Assembly (NCBI RefSeq): GCF_052114605.1
Contig: NZ_JBFRFB010000012.1
Location: 62,001-126,000 of the forward strand
From: Microvirga sp052114605
GTDB lineage: Bacteria > Pseudomonadota > Alphaproteobacteria > Rhizobiales > Beijerinckiaceae
Length of the DNA stretch: 64,000 nucleotides
Direction: 5' to 3'
In this document: piece by piece, positions 1-8,549 of the stretch
How the letters are laid out: every line of letters begins with the position of its first letter
How positions within the stretch are numbered: the first letter of the stretch is position 1
Made by a program: the position numbers and the translations under genes
The notes under the pieces: generated by a model
What the model was told of the DNA's origin: nothing
Seen by the model: the letters and a program-made list of their open reading frames with translations, nothing else
Database searches by the model: none

Positions 1-564
1 CGGGAGCGGATCGTGCCGCTGGCGAGCGGCATCGTTCTCGAAATCGGAATCGGCCCCGGCTTGAACCTCCCGTTCTACAACCCCGAACTAGTGACGAAGG
101 TCATCGGGGTCGATCCGAATGCGGCCTTCCTTTCGCTCGGTGAAGAGCGGTGCGAGGCGAGCCTTGTTCCGCTGGAAGTCATTCGAGCCCCGGCGGAGGC
201 GCTTCCCCTGGAGGATGACTCGGTCGATACCGCCGTCGTCACCTACACGCTCTGCTCCGTCGACGATCCGTTACAGGTGCTCAAGGAGATCCGGCGCGTT
301 CTCAAGCCCGAGGGCCGGATGCTGTTTCTCGAGCATGGCCTCTCGCCGGAACCCGATGTGGCAAGATGGCAATTTCGCCTGAACCCGATCTGGCGCTCAC
401 TCGCCGTAGGATGCAACCTCACCCGCCCTGTCGCGGAGCTTCTGCGCCAGGCGGGCTTCACCTTCCAGAACCTCGACGAATACTATCTCGACGGCGCCCC
501 GCGCACTATCGGCTTCCATTGCCGGGGCATCGCACAAGCCAAGGCTTTTGTTGACGCAACGTAG
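1..564 (+). CDS. Class I SAM-dependent methyltransferase (5' truncated)
   Basis: The reading frame is open to the first base of the window, so the N-terminus is missing; a GTG at 13 is only an internal codon or a weak alternative start. The visible part begins just before SAM-binding motif I (VLEIGIGPGLN), followed by an acidic residue at the end of strand 2 (GVDPN), a motif with DSVDTAVVTYTLCSV, and the LKPEGRMLFLEHG stretch, the order expected of a Methyltransf_11/UbiE-like Rossmann fold. The later GCNLTRP segment resembles the METTL7/PmtA-like branch, which methylates lipids or small thiols. The substrate cannot be read from the sequence. It ends about 140 bases before the pgm start and is probably independent of it. 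Confidence 0.85.
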   Translation, partial: RERIVPLASGIVLEIGIGPGLNLPFYNPELVTKVIGVDPNAAFLSLGEERCEASLVPLEVIRAPAEALPLEDDSVDTAVVTYTLCSVDDPLQVLKEIRRVLKPEGRMLFLEHGLSPEPDVARWQFRLNPIWRSLAVGCNLTRPVAELLRQAGFTFQNLDEYYLDGAPRTIGFHCRGIAQAKAFVDAT

Positions 565-702
565 CGTCCCCTCCTCGCTGCAGCAGAGTTACCAATCTTC
601 ATCTTGCCTTCATCCTGGCAGTGGCATCTCATGACCGGAGCCCTAGAATGGCCCGTCAGACGTTTCCCGTCGCAAAGCCTAGCCAAGGAAGTACAGACCC
701 AG

Positions 703-2334
703 ATGGTGACGACCCGCGTTACGACCACACCTTTTTCCGATCAGCGCCCCGGCACGTCCGGCCTGCGAAAGAAGGTCACCGTCTTTCAGCAGCCTCGCTA
801 TGTCGAGAATTTCATCCAGTCGATCTTCGACAACGTCGAGAACCGCGACGGCTCGACCCTCGTGATCGGCGGTGACGGGCGCTATTTCAATGAAGCAGTG
901 GTTCAGACAGCCTTGAAGATGGCGGCAGCCAACGGCTTCGGTCGCATCCTGGTCGGCCAGAAGGGCCTTCTCTCCACGCCGGCCGCCTCCTGCGTCATCC
1001 GCAAATACAAGGCCATCGGCGGCCTGGTCCTGTCCGCGAGCCATAACCCCGGCGGGCCGGACGGCGATTTCGGCATCAAGTTCAACATGTCCCATGGCGG
1101 CCCTGCGCCGGAATCCTTCACGGAGGCCGTGTTCAAGCGCGCGAGCACTATCGCCGAATACAACATCAGTGATGCGCCGGATGTGGACCTCGGCAAGATC
1201 GGTGAGACGAAGATCGGCAGCACCATCGTCGAGGTGATCGACCCCGTCGCCGATTATGTCGAGCTGATGGAGACGCTGGTCGATTTCGGCAAGATCGCCG
1301 AACTGTTCCGCTCCGGCTTCCGCATGCGCTTCGATGCGCTCAGCGCGATTACGGGTCCCTACGCAAAAGCCATTCTCGAAGACCGTCTCGGCGCGCCCAA
1401 GGGCACCGTAGTGAATGGCGAACCCTTGCCCGATTTCGGCGGCCACCATCCCGATCCGAATCCGGTTCATGCCCATGAGCTGATGGAGCTGATGCTTGGA
1501 CCCGACGCGCCAGATTTCGGCGCAGCCTCGGATGGTGACGGCGACCGCAACATGATCGTGGCGCCGGGCCTGTTCGTCACCCCGAGCGACAGCCTCGCGA
1601 TTCTCACGAGCCATGCCCATCTGGCGCCGGGCTATTCCAAGGGCCTCGCGGGCGTTGCCCGCTCCATGCCGACAAGCCGCGCCGCCGACCGCGTGGCCGC
1701 CAAACTCGGCATCAACGCCTTCGAGACGCCGACCGGCTGGAAGTTCTTCGCCAACCTTCTCGATGCGGGATTGATCACGATCTGCGGCGAGGAAAGCGCG
1801 GGCACCGGCTCCGCCCATATCCGCGAGAAGGATGGCCTTTGGGCGGTGCTGCTGTGGCTCAACATTCTCGCTGTTCTGAAGAAGCCGGCGGACGAGATCG
1901 TGCGCGAGCATTGGGCAACCTTCGGACGCGATTACTATACCCGCCACGATTACGAAGAGCTCGACACGGCGGCTGCCAACGAATTGATGGACGCTTTACG
2001 CGCCAAGCTCGCCAGCCTTCCGGGCCAGCGCGTCAGCGGGCTGACGGTGCAGGCCTGCGATGACTTTGCCTATAAGGATCCGGTCGATGGATCGGTAACG
2101 CCAAAGCAGGGTATCCGCATCCTCTTTGCCGAGGATGCCCGCGCCGTTTTCCGCCTCTCGGGCACCGGCACCTCGGGCGCGACCCTGCGCGTCTATCTCG
2201 AACGGTTTGAGCCCGACACGGAGCGGCACAATCTGCCCACCGCCGAGGCGCTGGCCGACATTGCTGATGCGGCCAACACCATTGCGGAGATCGCGGCCCG
2301 CACGGGACGCAGCGAGCCGAGCGTCGTTACCTGA
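703..2334 (+). CDS. pgm: Alpha-D-phosphoglucomutase
   Basis: Cytosolic enzyme interconverting glucose 1-phosphate and glucose 6-phosphate, linking glycolysis to glycogen and exopolysaccharide (including UDP-glucose for cellulose). At 543 residues it has the length of the eukaryote-like bacterial Pgm known from Agrobacterium. The phosphoserine loop SASHNPGG places the phosphorylated Ser at residue 113, the metal loop DGDGDRN lies at 277-283, and the sugar-binding CGEESAG motif follows. The frame is open upstream to 604, but that extension looks non-coding; ATG 703 gives the family N-terminus and has AAGGAA 12 bases upstream, a slightly long spacing. It stops 7 bases before the convergent VOC gene. 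No other glycogen genes are next to it. Confidence 0.95.
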   Translation: MVTTRVTTTPFSDQRPGTSGLRKKVTVFQQPRYVENFIQSIFDNVENRDGSTLVIGGDGRYFNEAVVQTALKMAAANGFGRILVGQKGLLSTPAASCVIRKYKAIGGLVLSASHNPGGPDGDFGIKFNMSHGGPAPESFTEAVFKRASTIAEYNISDAPDVDLGKIGETKIGSTIVEVIDPVADYVELMETLVDFGKIAELFRSGFRMRFDALSAITGPYAKAILEDRLGAPKGTVVNGEPLPDFGGHHPDPNPVHAHELMELMLGPDAPDFGAASDGDGDRNMIVAPGLFVTPSDSLAILTSHAHLAPGYSKGLAGVARSMPTSRAADRVAAKLGINAFETPTGWKFFANLLDAGLITICGEESAGTGSAHIREKDGLWAVLLWLNILAVLKKPADEIVREHWATFGRDYYTRHDYEELDTAAANELMDALRAKLASLPGQRVSGLTVQACDDFAYKDPVDGSVTPKQGIRILFAEDARAVFRLSGTGTSGATLRVYLERFEPDTERHNLPTAEALADIADAANTIAEIAARTGRSEPSVVT

Positions 2335-2341
2335 CTTATCC

Positions 2342-2755
2342 TCAATAGGTCTGCCAAAGGCCGGGCGTCGCCAATTCAAGGAGATGCCCGTCCGGATCCC
2401 TGAAATACAGGCTCGTCCCGCCGCGCTGCCAGGTGGTCCGGCCCTCGATGGCAATGCCGGATTTCTCGAGCTTCTCCTCCCAGGCCTGAAGCTCATCCGC
2501 CGAAATCGCGAAGGCAATGTGCAAAGGGCCTTGCCCGTCATGGGGCGGTATCGTCCCACCCGAGATCGTCATGGTCTGCGCCGAGGCGCCCCGTTGGAAC
2601 AGCAGCAGGATGTTGCGCCCGCCCACATCGAAAGCGCACATGCGGTTGTCCGCCCGAAGCAGACCGAGACCCATCCGGTCTTCGTAGAACGCCTTCGCAC
2701 GAGCGAGATCATCTACATAAAGGGCGGCTTCCAGGACGGCGTTCAACGTCGGCAT
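2342..2755 (-). CDS. VOC family (glyoxalase/bleomycin-resistance fold) protein
   Basis: A 137-residue protein with the paired beta-alpha-beta-beta-beta modules of the vicinal oxygen chelate superfamily. The N-terminal module contains YVDDLARAKAFYEDRMGL; the second contains LHIAFAIS with a likely His metal ligand, and YFRDPDGHLLELATPG with the C-terminal Glu ligand. Members include glyoxalases, extradiol dioxygenases and fosfomycin- or bleomycin-resistance proteins, and the sequence alone does not decide among them. The gene is convergent with pgm and stands alone; its upstream side faces the probable sRNA locus. The family is clear, the function unknown. Confidence 0.88.
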   Translation of the reverse strand: MPTLNAVLEAALYVDDLARAKAFYEDRMGLGLLRADNRMCAFDVGGRNILLLFQRGASAQTMTISGGTIPPHDGQGPLHIAFAISADELQAWEEKLEKSGIAIEGRTTWQRGGTSLYFRDPDGHLLELATPGLWQTY

Positions 2756-2894
2756 TCCTCACCTCTGCACCATTGTTGCATCAATTTTGATCAAGCCCTG
2801 AGCGCTACCTCCAAGAAACGTTGCAACCGAGCCATTCCTATGAGGTCAAAAAATGGGCAGCCATGCTGACCTTTTAATCTTGTAGAATGTTTGG

Positions 2895-3004
2895 GCAATC
2901 CTTATTTCTTGCAGTGCAGCACGGCGATTAGCGTCGCAGTGTTGCTGCCCTTCTTGGGCGTTTCCTCCCTAAACTTCGGGCCGCTGGCAACAGCGGCCTT
3001 TTTT
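2895..3004 (+). ncRNA. Probable trans-acting sRNA, suhB/MmgR (alpha-r8)-like
   Basis: This gene-free stretch ends in a strong intrinsic terminator that no upstream plus-strand gene explains, since its left neighbour is on the minus strand. Upstream of the terminator are an imperfect stem (GCAGCA near 2926 pairing with TGCTGC near 2946, enclosing GCGA/TCGC) and then an unpaired linker containing TTTCCTCCCT at 2961-2970. That CU-rich, anti-Shine-Dalgarno-like linker just before the terminator hairpin is the hallmark I associate with the alphaproteobacterial alpha-r8 (suhB, MmgR) Hfq-bound sRNAs. TAGAAT at 2883-2888 is a plausible -10, which sets the approximate 5' end; the -35 is poor. Family assignment is from memory of the motif, not a search. 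Confidence 0.55.
2979..3004 (+). terminator. Rho-independent terminator of the sRNA
   Basis: Perfect 8-bp stem GGCCGCTG / CAGCGGCC closed by a GCAA tetraloop (2979-2998), followed by six T residues and TTTTC-like sequence. Position and strength fit a 3' end of a small RNA. Confidence 0.85.
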
Positions 3005-3116
3005 CTTGTCTGCCTTCCTTGCGCACTTGCGAAATGGATTGGAGGGCCCTGGGCCTCCCAGGAACTACGCACGATCCAGACGGTTTCCTCCAGCAGTGGA
3101 GCCTGGGAGAGTTGCG

Positions 3117-3488
3117 ATGTCCACCCGTTCAGACCGTCGAGACATTCCGCCGGCCTACACGATCGAACCGGTCACCCCGCCCCCCATGGCCATGGGATCG
3201 ACCTCAGCCCAGTTGAAGGGCGATATCGACAGCGGACGCACGGGTGACAAGAACGAGGCGCTCGATCCCGGCCTGTCCCCATTAGGGACGGATGATGAGG
3301 CCGCCGGCTTCCCGCCGAAGCCTGAGCAGGTCGATCTCGCCCGCCACCAGGAGAACTCGGTTCGCTGGCGGGATGGGGCCGAAAAGGACAGTTACGCCCA
3401 TCAGAATTCCAGCAAGGCGCTTTATGCCTATGTCGGCTTCATCGGCCTCGTGCTGATCCTATTCGTCGGCGCCTTCAGCATGTTCTAA
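3117..3488 (+). CDS. Small hypothetical protein with a C-terminal membrane segment
   Basis: A 123-residue protein that I do not recognise. The first ~95 residues are polar and rich in Pro, Asp and Gly, probably disordered; the last ~22 (YAYVGFIGLVLILFVGAFSMF region) form one hydrophobic helix ending at the C-terminus, the arrangement of a tail-anchored protein with its bulk in the cytoplasm. The frame extends upstream to 3006, but ATG 3117 is chosen because GGGAGA lies 6 bases before it and the upstream part reads as non-coding. It starts about 110 bases after the sRNA terminator and is followed by an intergenic palindrome. No function can be assigned. Confidence 0.7.
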   Translation: MSTRSDRRDIPPAYTIEPVTPPPMAMGSTSAQLKGDIDSGRTGDKNEALDPGLSPLGTDDEAAGFPPKPEQVDLARHQENSVRWRDGAEKDSYAHQNSSKALYAYVGFIGLVLILFVGAFSMF

Positions 3489-3489
3489 T

Positions 3490-3546
3490 GCATCGCGGAG
3501 GGCCGCGTCAGCGAAAAGCGGTTCCGGTTTTTTGCTTAAACGATGC
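3490..3546. repeat. Intergenic palindromic repeat (copy A)
   Basis: Between convergent genes, GCATCG (3490-3495) pairs with CGATGC (3541-3546), and an inner imperfect palindrome GCGAAAAGC-GGTTCCG-GTTTTTTGC lies at 3511-3534. The AAAAG...GGTTCC...TTTT core resembles dispersed intergenic palindromes common in Hyphomicrobiales; a related copy is at 10801-10840. It may also act as a terminator for either neighbour. Confidence 0.6.
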
Positions 3547-3552
3547 GCTGCT

Positions 3553-4617
3553 TTACTTGGGCGGCGCGATGCTGTCGCGGATCACGAGCTCCGTATCGAG
3601 TCTAACCCGCATGGACGAAGGCTTGCCCTGCAAGAGATCGATGAGCATGGACGCGGCCGCCTGGCCCAGCTCACGCCGCGGTTGGTGGATAGTGGTCAGG
3701 GCAGGTTCTGCAACAGCTGCGAATTCGATATCGTCGAACCCTGCCACCGAGATATCCTCCGGCACCTTCAGTCCTGACGACAGCAGGGTTCGCATGAGCC
3801 CGATAGCCATTTCATCGCTGGTGCAGAAGACGGCGCTCGGACGCTTTGTTCGCGCCACCAAGTCCTGTCCCGCCGCGACCCCTGCCGTGATGGTGTAATC
3901 GCCGGGAATGACGAGGCCGGGATCGAAGGCAAGCCCTGCGGCCTCCAGCCCCTCGCGATATCCTTCGTAGCGCTCACGCTCCAGCACGTTGCCGGCAGGA
4001 CCGCTTACATAAGCAATGCTGCGATGGCCAAGCGACGCGAGATGCCGCGTCATCCGCGAGGCGGCGACCCGGTTGTCGATCTCGATCTGCGGAATATCTG
4101 CGGAGGGGATGGCCTCACACAGCGCCACCATCGGAATGCCGACCCGCGCCGGCGCCCCCTCGCCTTCGCGGCTTTGGCCGAAGAGATGGCCATTGAGAAG
4201 AATGGCTCCATCGACTCGCCCGGCTGCGGTGAAGGCAGCGAAATGCGCCTCTTTCGCCGGTGAGCCGTCGAGATCGCTGATGATCATGCCGTAGCCGGCT
4301 TCGAACAGCGTCTCCTCGATTCCGCGCAGGATCTTCGAGAAGAAGGTGTTGGCCAGATCTGGCAGGACCACGAGCACCATATAGGTCTTCTGCGACCGCA
4401 AGGACCGCGCGGCGGGATTGGGCACATAGCCCGTCTTGGCAATGGCTTCGAGCACGCGCGCGCGCGCTTCCGGAGAGACACGCTCCGGCGTGGCAAGCGC
4501 ACGGCTCACGGTGGCCGTCGAGACATCGGCGAGTTTCGCCACATCCTGAATCCGGGCAGCACGGATGGTGCTTGAACCATCTTTTGCAAAGCCGTCAGCG
4601 TGCCCGCTCTCGTCCAT
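3553..4617 (-). CDS. LacI-family transcriptional repressor
   Basis: A 354-residue cytosolic regulator. The LacI helix-turn-helix spans about residues 22-45 (IQDVAKLADVSTATVSRAL), followed by the hinge region (VPNPAARSLRS) and a periplasmic-binding-protein-like effector domain (VVLPDLANTFFSKILRGIEE through SVAGFDDIEFA). The start is supported by a strong GGGGGAGG 4-5 bases upstream. It is divergent from the sugar importer operon, and a perfect 16-bp palindrome of LacI type lies between them, so it most likely represses that operon and releases on binding the imported sugar or a metabolite. The N-terminal 20 residues ahead of the HTH are longer than usual. The inducer is unknown. Confidence 0.93.
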   Translation of the reverse strand: MDESGHADGFAKDGSSTIRAARIQDVAKLADVSTATVSRALATPERVSPEARARVLEAIAKTGYVPNPAARSLRSQKTYMVLVVLPDLANTFFSKILRGIEETLFEAGYGMIISDLDGSPAKEAHFAAFTAAGRVDGAILLNGHLFGQSREGEGAPARVGIPMVALCEAIPSADIPQIEIDNRVAASRMTRHLASLGHRSIAYVSGPAGNVLERERYEGYREGLEAAGLAFDPGLVIPGDYTITAGVAAGQDLVARTKRPSAVFCTSDEMAIGLMRTLLSSGLKVPEDISVAGFDDIEFAAVAEPALTTIHQPRRELGQAAASMLIDLLQGKPSSMRVRLDTELVIRDSIAPPK

Positions 4618-4643
4618 GTGACCTCCCCCTACGATGGTTCTGT

Positions 4644-4671
4644 TTGACAGAAGCCGCCGTTGCGGTAAAGT
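4644..4671 (+). promoter_or_regulatory. Predicted sigma70-type promoter of the sugar operon
   Basis: TTGACA at 4644-4649 and TAAAGT at 4666-4671 with 16-bp spacing. The predicted start of transcription (about 4678) falls inside the palindromic operator, the usual geometry for LacI-type repression. Confidence 0.6.
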
Positions 4672-4676
4672 TTTTC

Positions 4677-4692
4677 ATGTAATCGATTACAT
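4677..4692. promoter_or_regulatory. LacI-type operator
   Basis: ATGTAATCGATTACAT is a perfect 16-bp palindrome with the central CG step typical of LacI/GalR operators (half-site TGTAATC). It overlaps the expected transcription start of the importer operon and lies 60 bases from the repressor's start codon, so it could serve both directions. Confidence 0.85.
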
Positions 4693-4881
4693 AGGGGCAT
4701 TGCCAAGGAATGGAATCCCCCTAGATCGTTCACTCAAGTCCCGCCAGAGGACGACGTGACAAGCCGGAGGAAAGATATGCCAGCGCCCGTTCTGCTCTGC
4801 TGACCTGACACATCTCGAGTATTCCGAATGACCGCTTGCGCAGTCCCGCAAGCGAATGATGCCGCTTATCCGGAGCCCTGC

Positions 4882-6402
4882 ATGGATTCTGTCCTGCGCG
4901 CAGAAAACATCTCAAAGTCGTTTGGGCCTATCGAGGTCCTGAGCGGCATTTCGCTGGATCTGAAACCCGGCGAGGTTCATGCCGTCATCGGTGAGAACGG
5001 CGCGGGCAAGTCGACGTTGATGCGCATTCTCTCGGGCCATCTTCCGCCTACGAAAGGCGGCCTGCATTTGAACGGACAGGCGATCACCTTCACCGGCCCC
5101 GTGGATGCGGAGAGCCACGGTATCGTCCTGGTGCATCAGGAAATCCTGCTCGCCGAAGACCTGACGGTCGCGCAGAACGTGTTTCTCGGCCGGGAGATCC
5201 GCCGCTACGGTTTCGTCGATGACAAGACCATGCGTGAGCGCACCCGTGCGATCCTCACCGAGCTCGGCACACGCATCGATCCGGACCGTGAGGTGCGCAC
5301 CCTCTCCATTGCCGCCCGGCAGCTCGTGCAAATCGCCCGAGCGCTTCTCGTGCCGCACAAAGTGGTGGCCTTCGACGAGCCGACCGCCGTGCTCACGCCC
5401 ATCGAAGCCGAGAGCCTGTTCGACATCATCCGCAAGCTGCGCGCGCAGGGCGTCGCCGTTCTTTATATCTCTCACCGCCTGAACGAAGTGAAGGCGGTGG
5501 CCGACCGTGTGACTGTGCTGCGCGACGGTCGCCACATCGTGACCCGCGACATCGAGGGCCTCGAGCCGCTTGAGATGGCGAAGCTCATGGTGGGCCGCGA
5601 CATGTCCAAGCTCTATCCGGACAAGCCGGAGACGGCGTCCGACCAGACGATTCTGTCCGTCCGCGACATGGCCGTGCCCGGCTATGTGGAGAACGCGTCC
5701 TTCACCTTGAAGCGCGGCGAGATCCTTGGCTTCGGCGGCCTCATCGGCGCGGGCCGCACAGAGCTGTTCGAGGGCCTCGTCGGTCTTCGCTCCCATCAGG
5801 GCTCGATCACTCTCGACGGCAAGCAGGTTCAATTCCGCGATGCGCGTGAAGCCATGGCGGCGGGAATCGTCTATCTCTCCGAAGACCGGAAGGGCAAAGG
5901 CCTGCTTCTTCAGCAAAACTTGAGGGTCAACCTGTCCCTCGCCGCGCTCGAAAAGTTCACGCGCGGCTCCTTTATCGATGTTGGTGCCGAAGAGCGGGCG
6001 CTCGACAAGGCGATCCAGGATTTCGATATTCGCGCCAGGCGCCGCGACCTTCTCGCCGGTCAGCTCTCCGGCGGCAACCAGCAGAAGCTGCTTCTCGCCA
6101 AGATGATGCTGGCCGAGCCGCGCATCATCATCATCGACGAGCCGACACGCGGCGTCGATATCGGCACCAAGGAACAGATCTACCGCTTCATCGCGCAGCT
6201 CGCCGAAGAAGGTCTTTCCGTCATCGTCATATCCTCCGAGATGCAGGAGCTGATCGGCCTGTGCCACCGCGTGATCGTGATGCGCAACGGGCGCGTCGCG
6301 GGCGAGGTCGCGCAAGCGAACCTGTCGGAAGATTCGATCGTCTATCTCGCCACCGGCGTTCACGAAGAAAGGGCGGCGGAAATCGCCGCAGGCCATGCAT
6401 GA
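4882..6402 (+). CDS. Sugar ABC transporter, duplicated ATP-binding subunit (RbsA/MglA type)
   Basis: Cytosolic ATPase with two fused nucleotide-binding domains, 506 residues, the normal family length. The first domain has Walker A GENGAGKST, Walker B VVAFDEPTAVL and an aberrant signature (LSIAARQLVQIARAL); the second has a degenerate Walker A (IGAGRTEL), a canonical LSGGNQQK signature and Walker B IIIIDEPTRGVD. This asymmetry is normal for the CUT2 family, which imports monosaccharides such as ribose, galactose, rhamnose or xylose. The frame opens at 4828, but ATG 4882 has CGGAG 6 bases upstream and gives the family N-terminus. The stop overlaps the permease start (ATGA). Confidence 0.93.
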   Translation: MDSVLRAENISKSFGPIEVLSGISLDLKPGEVHAVIGENGAGKSTLMRILSGHLPPTKGGLHLNGQAITFTGPVDAESHGIVLVHQEILLAEDLTVAQNVFLGREIRRYGFVDDKTMRERTRAILTELGTRIDPDREVRTLSIAARQLVQIARALLVPHKVVAFDEPTAVLTPIEAESLFDIIRKLRAQGVAVLYISHRLNEVKAVADRVTVLRDGRHIVTRDIEGLEPLEMAKLMVGRDMSKLYPDKPETASDQTILSVRDMAVPGYVENASFTLKRGEILGFGGLIGAGRTELFEGLVGLRSHQGSITLDGKQVQFRDAREAMAAGIVYLSEDRKGKGLLLQQNLRVNLSLAALEKFTRGSFIDVGAEERALDKAIQDFDIRARRRDLLAGQLSGGNQQKLLLAKMMLAEPRIIIIDEPTRGVDIGTKEQIYRFIAQLAEEGLSVIVISSEMQELIGLCHRVIVMRNGRVAGEVAQANLSEDSIVYLATGVHEERAAEIAAGHA

Positions 6403-7397
6403 CCGAAACCGTGCTTCGCAGCAGCGCTGAAAAGCGCAAGTTCAACATCGACATGCGGGCGCTCTCGCCCTTCATCGCGCTGATCGTTCTGATCATCGCG
6501 GGCGCGCTCATCAATCCCGATTTCCTGACTGCCTCGAATCTGCTGAACGTGGTCACGCGCTCGGCCTTCATCGCCATCATCGCGGTGGGCGCGACCTTCG
6601 TGATCGCGGGCGGAGGGCTCGATCTCTCCGTCGGCTCCATGGCCGCGTTGACGGCGGGCATCATGATCCTGACCCTCAACAATCTCGGTGGCGGAGATAT
6701 GAGCACCCTGGCGCTCGGCATGCTGGCGGCCATTGCGGTGAGCGCGGCCTGCGGCCTGGCGAACGGACTGATCGTCACGTTCGGGCGGATCGAGCCCTTC
6801 ATCGTGACGCTCGGCACCATGGGCATCTACCGCTCGCTGGTCATCTGGCTCGCTGCCGGTGGCACGATCACCATGCGCAACTTCGACCTGCGCGAGATGT
6901 ATCGCCCGGTTTATTTCGGCAACGTCTTCGGCATTCCCTACCCGATCATCGCGTTCCTCGTGGTCGCGGCCATCGGCGCGCTGATCCTCTATCGCACCTC
7001 CTTCGGCCGCCACGTGGTGGCGCTTGGCTCCAACGAGGATGTGGCCCGCTATTCCGGCGTTCCGATCTGGCGCGTGCGCACGCTCACCTACATCATCCAG
7101 GGCATCTGCGTCGGCATCGCCGTGCTGGTCTATGTACCGCGCCTCGGCTCCGCCACGCCGACCACGGGCCTGTTGTGGGAATTGCAGGCCATCACCGCCG
7201 TCGTGATCGGCGGCACGGCCCTTAAGGGTGGCATCGGCCGCATCTGGGGCACCGTCATCGGTGCGGTGATCCTCGAACTCGTCGCGAATATCATGGTGCT
7301 GTCGAACTTCGTCTCCGAGTTCCTCGTGGGCGCGGTCCAGGGTGCCATCATCATTGTCGCCATGCTCGTGCAGCGGTCAGTTCACCGCGGGCGATGA
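6399..7397 (+). CDS. Sugar ABC transporter permease (RbsC/BPD_transp_2 family)
   Basis: Inner-membrane permease of 332 residues with about 8-10 hydrophobic helices. Family hallmarks are GGGLDLSVGSMAALTAG in the first third and VVIGGTALKGGIGRIWGT near the C-terminus, both typical of CUT2 permeases. The ATG overlaps the stop of the ATPase gene by four bases, indicating translational coupling; the long upstream in-frame extension into the ATPase is not used. It forms the channel for the sugar brought by the binding protein encoded next. Confidence 0.93.
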   Translation: MTETVLRSSAEKRKFNIDMRALSPFIALIVLIIAGALINPDFLTASNLLNVVTRSAFIAIIAVGATFVIAGGGLDLSVGSMAALTAGIMILTLNNLGGGDMSTLALGMLAAIAVSAACGLANGLIVTFGRIEPFIVTLGTMGIYRSLVIWLAAGGTITMRNFDLREMYRPVYFGNVFGIPYPIIAFLVVAAIGALILYRTSFGRHVVALGSNEDVARYSGVPIWRVRTLTYIIQGICVGIAVLVYVPRLGSATPTTGLLWELQAITAVVIGGTALKGGIGRIWGTVIGAVILELVANIMVLSNFVSEFLVGAVQGAIIIVAMLVQRSVHRGR

Positions 7398-7464
7398 AAC
7401 CGGCAGGAGCCCGCCGGACAAAGGATAAGGGCTCCGCAGCAACAACCCTCCAGGGAGGAATGAG

Positions 7465-8415
7465 ATGAAAGCAACAGCACTCAAGATCGCACTTGCAGCA
7501 GGCCTCATGGCCGGCGTCGCCACGGGAGCGATGGCACAACAGAAAAACGTGACGATCGGTGTGTCCATTCCGGCCGCCACCCATGGCTGGACCGGCGGCG
7601 TGGTCTATCACGCGCAGGAAACCGCCAAGGCTCTCGAGAAGGGCTATCCGGGCCTCAAGGTGATCGTGAAGACCTCGCCGGACGGCGCGTCGCAGGCTAA
7701 TGCCCTCGACGACCTCACCTCGCAGAAGGTCGACGCCCTCGTGGTTCTACCCTTCAATTCCGACGAACTGACGAACCCCATGCGCGAGATCAAGAAGCGC
7801 GGCACCTTCGTCACCATCGTGGACCGCGGCCTGAAGGATCCTTCGATCCAGGACATCTATGTGGCCGGCAACAATCCTGAATTCGGCCGCGTCGCAGGCA
7901 AGTACTTCGTCGACAATCTCAAGCAGGGCAATGTCGTCGTCTTCCGCGGCATTCCCACCGTGATCGACGAAGAGCGCGTGTCGAACTTCGAGAAGGCGCT
8001 CGAAGGCTCTGGCGTGAAGGTGATCGACAAGCAATATGCCAACTGGAACCGCGACGACGCCTTCAAGGTGATGCAGGATTACCTCGCCAAGCATCCGAAG
8101 ATCGATGCCGTGTGGGCGTCCGACGACGACATGGCGCTCGGCATCATGGAAGCGATCCGTCAGGCCAAGCGCGAGGACATCAAGTTCGTTCTCGGCGGCG
8201 CCGGCATGAAGGACATGATCAAGAAGGTTATGGACGGCGACAAGATGATCCCGGCGGACGTGTCCTATCCGCCGTCGATGATCTCGACCGCCATGGGCGT
8301 CACCGCAGCGCATTTCTACGGCAATGCGCCGATGCGCGGCACCTACGTGCTCAACGCCGAGCTGATCACGAAGGACAACGCGAAGAATCACTACTTCCCC
8401 AACTCGCCGTTCTGA
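7465..8415 (+). CDS. Sugar ABC transporter periplasmic binding protein (Peripla_BP_4)
   Basis: A 316-residue secreted protein: Sec signal peptide (MKATALKIALAAGLMAGVATGAMA, cut near residue 24-25), then a two-lobed ribose-binding-protein fold starting with KNVTIGVSIPAATHGW. The segments DALVVLPFNSDEL and FVTIVDRGL are the typical ligand-facing strands of this fold. A GGGAGG site sits a few bases before the ATG. It lies 67 bases after the permease, in the order ATPase-permease-binding protein, and is followed by a stem-loop that may protect its mRNA. Substrate is probably a sugar, polyol or glycoside; the exact ligand cannot be read. Confidence 0.93.
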   Translation: MKATALKIALAAGLMAGVATGAMAQQKNVTIGVSIPAATHGWTGGVVYHAQETAKALEKGYPGLKVIVKTSPDGASQANALDDLTSQKVDALVVLPFNSDELTNPMREIKKRGTFVTIVDRGLKDPSIQDIYVAGNNPEFGRVAGKYFVDNLKQGNVVVFRGIPTVIDEERVSNFEKALEGSGVKVIDKQYANWNRDDAFKVMQDYLAKHPKIDAVWASDDDMALGIMEAIRQAKREDIKFVLGGAGMKDMIKKVMDGDKMIPADVSYPPSMISTAMGVTAAHFYGNAPMRGTYVLNAELITKDNAKNHYFPNSPF

Positions 8416-8431
8416 TCGGCGCTTCCATAAA

Positions 8432-8458
8432 CCTCGCCTCTGACGATCAGGGGCGAGG
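8432..8458 (+). other. Intercistronic stem-loop after the binding-protein gene
   Basis: CCTCGCCTCTG and CAGGGGCGAGG pair over 11 bp (one T-G wobble) with loop ACGAT. There is no T-tract, so it is more likely an mRNA-stabilising or attenuating element that raises binding-protein expression over downstream genes than a full terminator. Confidence 0.5.
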
Positions 8459-8549
8459 CAATGGCAAGCTGCTCAACCGGATTTGCGGGCAGCTTCCCTT
8501 TGCCTGACGACACCTTTTCCCCTGTACCCCGCACCTTGGGAGTTCATCC

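Noticed and set aside
679..1947. A 422-residue minus-strand open frame opposite pgm
   Set aside because: It is antisense to a clear enzyme, has no recognisable domain, and its composition (rich in Arg, His, Ala, Gly, Asp) is that of a GC-rich shadow frame.
2126..2869. A 247-residue plus-strand frame spanning the pgm end and the VOC gene
   Set aside because: It overlaps pgm in another frame and lies antisense to the VOC gene; protein is low-complexity and without motifs.
4912..6396. A 494-residue minus-strand open frame opposite the sugar ABC ATPase
   Set aside because: Long only because of high GC at third positions; no motifs, while the opposite strand has all Walker and signature motifs.
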